A stretch of 5,482 nucleotides of DNA from Pontiella sp. (lineage in GTDB: Bacteria; Verrucomicrobiota; Kiritimatiellia; Kiritimatiellales; Pontiellaceae): contig JAOZSZ010000074.1 in the NCBI GenBank assembly GCA_029939385.1, positions 1,613 through 7,094 on the forward strand, in the 5' to 3' direction. Below, one piece after another: positions 4,418 to 5,482 of the stretch. How positions within the stretch are numbered: the first letter of the stretch is position 1; each line of letters opens with the position of its first letter. A program made the position numbers and the translations under genes. A model generated the notes under the pieces. That model searched no databases. It saw only the letters and a list, made by a program, of their open reading frames with translations, and was not told where the DNA came from.

Positions 4418-5482
4418 TTATGAATTGGGCCGAGAATAGTATCCCATGGCTGTATGAGCTTGTGGGATTCGAATGGTAACCGTTGTTCCTTCACCAACAT
4501 GGCTCTCGAGCTGGAGAGTTCCTCGGTGTTCTTCGAGTACTTTCTTGGTAATAAACAACCCAAGCCCCGCCCCCTTCTCAATCGTTGCCGTATTATCAAA
4601 AGGTTCAAAAATCCAGCGCAAAGTCTGCATATCAACCCCATGGCCATTATCCTTCAACTTAATTTCGATATCGGCATTGTCCATCGTACAAACCATGAGA
4701 ATTTCCGGAGTAGCCTGTTGTTCGACCGCCATAACAGCATTATCGATCAGGTTTTGTAAGGCTCGTCTTATTTGCGAGCTCTCCCCCAGCATTTCATACT
4801 GCTCCTCGGCACCTTCCACTTGTACTGTAAATGAAATTTCCGAATGCCCCGCCGCATTGCGGAAACAATCACTCATAAGCTTTGGAACATTCAGCCGCTG
4901 CATCTTAGAAAAATCAACCCGCCCCAGCGCGCGCCATGATTCCACCAGCCCCGAGCAACGCTCAACATTCTTCTCGATTTGATCAAGATATTCATCCAGC
5001 CCCGGCGAATTGGATTCCTGCTTTTCCTTCAGCTCATAAACAAGCAAATCAAGATAGCCCCGAATAATCGTAAGAGGATTTCGTAAATCGCGCACCAATT
5101 CAGACGAAGCTGCGCCCAGTGAAGTCAAATTATTAGTCTTTCCAACCTCCCGCCCGAGCGACTGCGTCATCTTTTGCAGTTCCTGCTGAGCCACCGCCTT
5201 CCGGCAAATCAGCTTAGAGCGGTCAACATACTTCTTAATGATTTCCTGGATTTCGGTGGTATCAAATGGCTTTTGCAGATAATCATTTGCGCCAAAGCGA
5301 ATCGCCTTTTGCGCGGTCTCAAGATCACCGTAGCCCGTAAGCATAATGATCGAAACATTAGGATCGATCTCGCGGATCTCCTCCAACCCTTCAATACCGC
5401 TCTTTTCCGGCATTCGGATATCCATAATCACCAGATCCGGCTTCTTTTCGCGAAGAAGCTCAACGCCAGCATCCACTCGTTC
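4418..5482 (-). CDS. Receiver domain fused to histidine-kinase-like domain, H-box His absent (partial)
   Basis: The frame is open to the window edge, so the N-terminus is missing; 354 residues remain. Numbering from the edge, the first part is a CheY-like receiver: 'LVIMDIRMP' with phospho-acceptor Asp21, 'IIMLTGYG' with Thr49, and 'YLQKPFD' with Lys71. The first strand and the acidic pocket lie outside. A helical linker leads to a dimerisation/H-box segment, 'GAASSELVRDLRNPLTIIRG' (123-142), where Arg131 (CGC) replaces the His expected before 'D/E-L/I-RNPL'. The HATPase_c domain looks intact: N-box 'NLIDNAVMAV' (Asn248), G1 'DNGHGVD', 'IFEPFDNT', G2 'GAGLGLFITKKVLEEH' and 'GEGTTVTIRIP'. No DNA-binding or membrane segment is present, so it is a soluble signalling protein. 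It heads the visible minus-strand gene group and may regulate the two enzymes downstream, but no output route is visible. A GTG at 5476 exists but lies inside the receiver and is not the start. Confidence 0.88.
   Translation of the reverse strand, partial: ERVDAGVELLREKKPDLVIMDIRMPEKSGIEGLEEIREIDPNVSIIMLTGYGDLETAQKAIRFGANDYLQKPFDTTEIQEIIKKYVDRSKLICRKAVAQQELQKMTQSLGREVGKTNNLTSLGAASSELVRDLRNPLTIIRGYLDLLVYELKEKQESNSPGLDEYLDQIEKNVERCSGLVESWRALGRVDFSKMQRLNVPKLMSDCFRNAAGHSEISFTVQVEGAEEQYEMLGESSQIRRALQNLIDNAVMAVEQQATPEILMVCTMDNADIEIKLKDNGHGVDMQTLRWIFEPFDNTATIEKGAGLGLFITKKVLEEHRGTLQLESHVGEGTTVTIRIPQAHTAMGYYSRPNS

Noticed and set aside
4473..4982. 169-codon plus-strand open frame antisense to the kinase-like domain
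   Set aside because: The minus-strand frame shows clear HATPase motifs over the same bases, while this one gives low-complexity Ser/Ala/Ile-rich sequence without a domain.
5470..5482. GTG at 5476 as the true start of the signalling gene
   Set aside because: It falls inside the receiver domain, after the missing first strand and acidic pocket, and the frame stays open to the window edge.

Overview
The window looks like chromosomal DNA from a Gram-negative bacterium of medium G+C content. It starts with the last strand of an outer-membrane beta-barrel receptor, it carries Shine-Dalgarno-led genes, and it has a CGCAAAG-type intergenic repeat of the kind I recall from many environmental genomes. 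A member of the PVC group (Kiritimatiellota/Verrucomicrobiota-like) is my guess from the overall style. That placement is inference and not secure. No tRNA, rRNA, CRISPR array, insertion sequence or phage gene was seen.

Layout: (1) Bases 1-153, plus strand: the C-terminal 50 residues of a TonB-dependent receptor. (2) Bases 154-259: a short intergenic stretch holding CGCAAAG/CTTTGCG repeat units just ahead of the next gene. (3) Bases 260-1360, plus strand: an RdgC-like recombination-associated protein. (4) Bases 1359-1388: a strong hairpin whose T-tract is on the minus strand, so it ends the minus-strand genes arriving from the right. (5) Bases 1413-1634, minus strand: a small two-helix membrane protein of the DUF378 type. 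(6) Bases 1740-5482, minus strand: three genes in one direction. In transcription order they are a receiver/histidine-kinase-like signalling protein (cut by the window edge), a VAO/PCMH-type FAD oxidoreductase and a class-V aminotransferase.

The minus-strand group is the most interesting part. The oxidase gene starts 21 bases after the signalling gene, and the aminotransferase starts 62 bases after the oxidase gene, so they are probably one operon. A flavin dehydrogenase/oxidase and a PLP transaminase could act in sequence (alcohol or hydroxy acid to carbonyl to amine). All three proteins depart from their families at key positions. The kinase H-box has Arg in place of the phospho-accepting His. 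The oxidase appears to lack both known covalent-flavin residues and has Met where p-cresol and vanillyl-alcohol enzymes have a substrate-binding Tyr. The aminotransferase lacks the usual N-terminal segment and the C-terminal substrate-carboxylate Arg. Together they suggest an uncharacterised small amine or oxo-acid pathway with a non-canonical regulator. The substrate cannot be read from the sequence.
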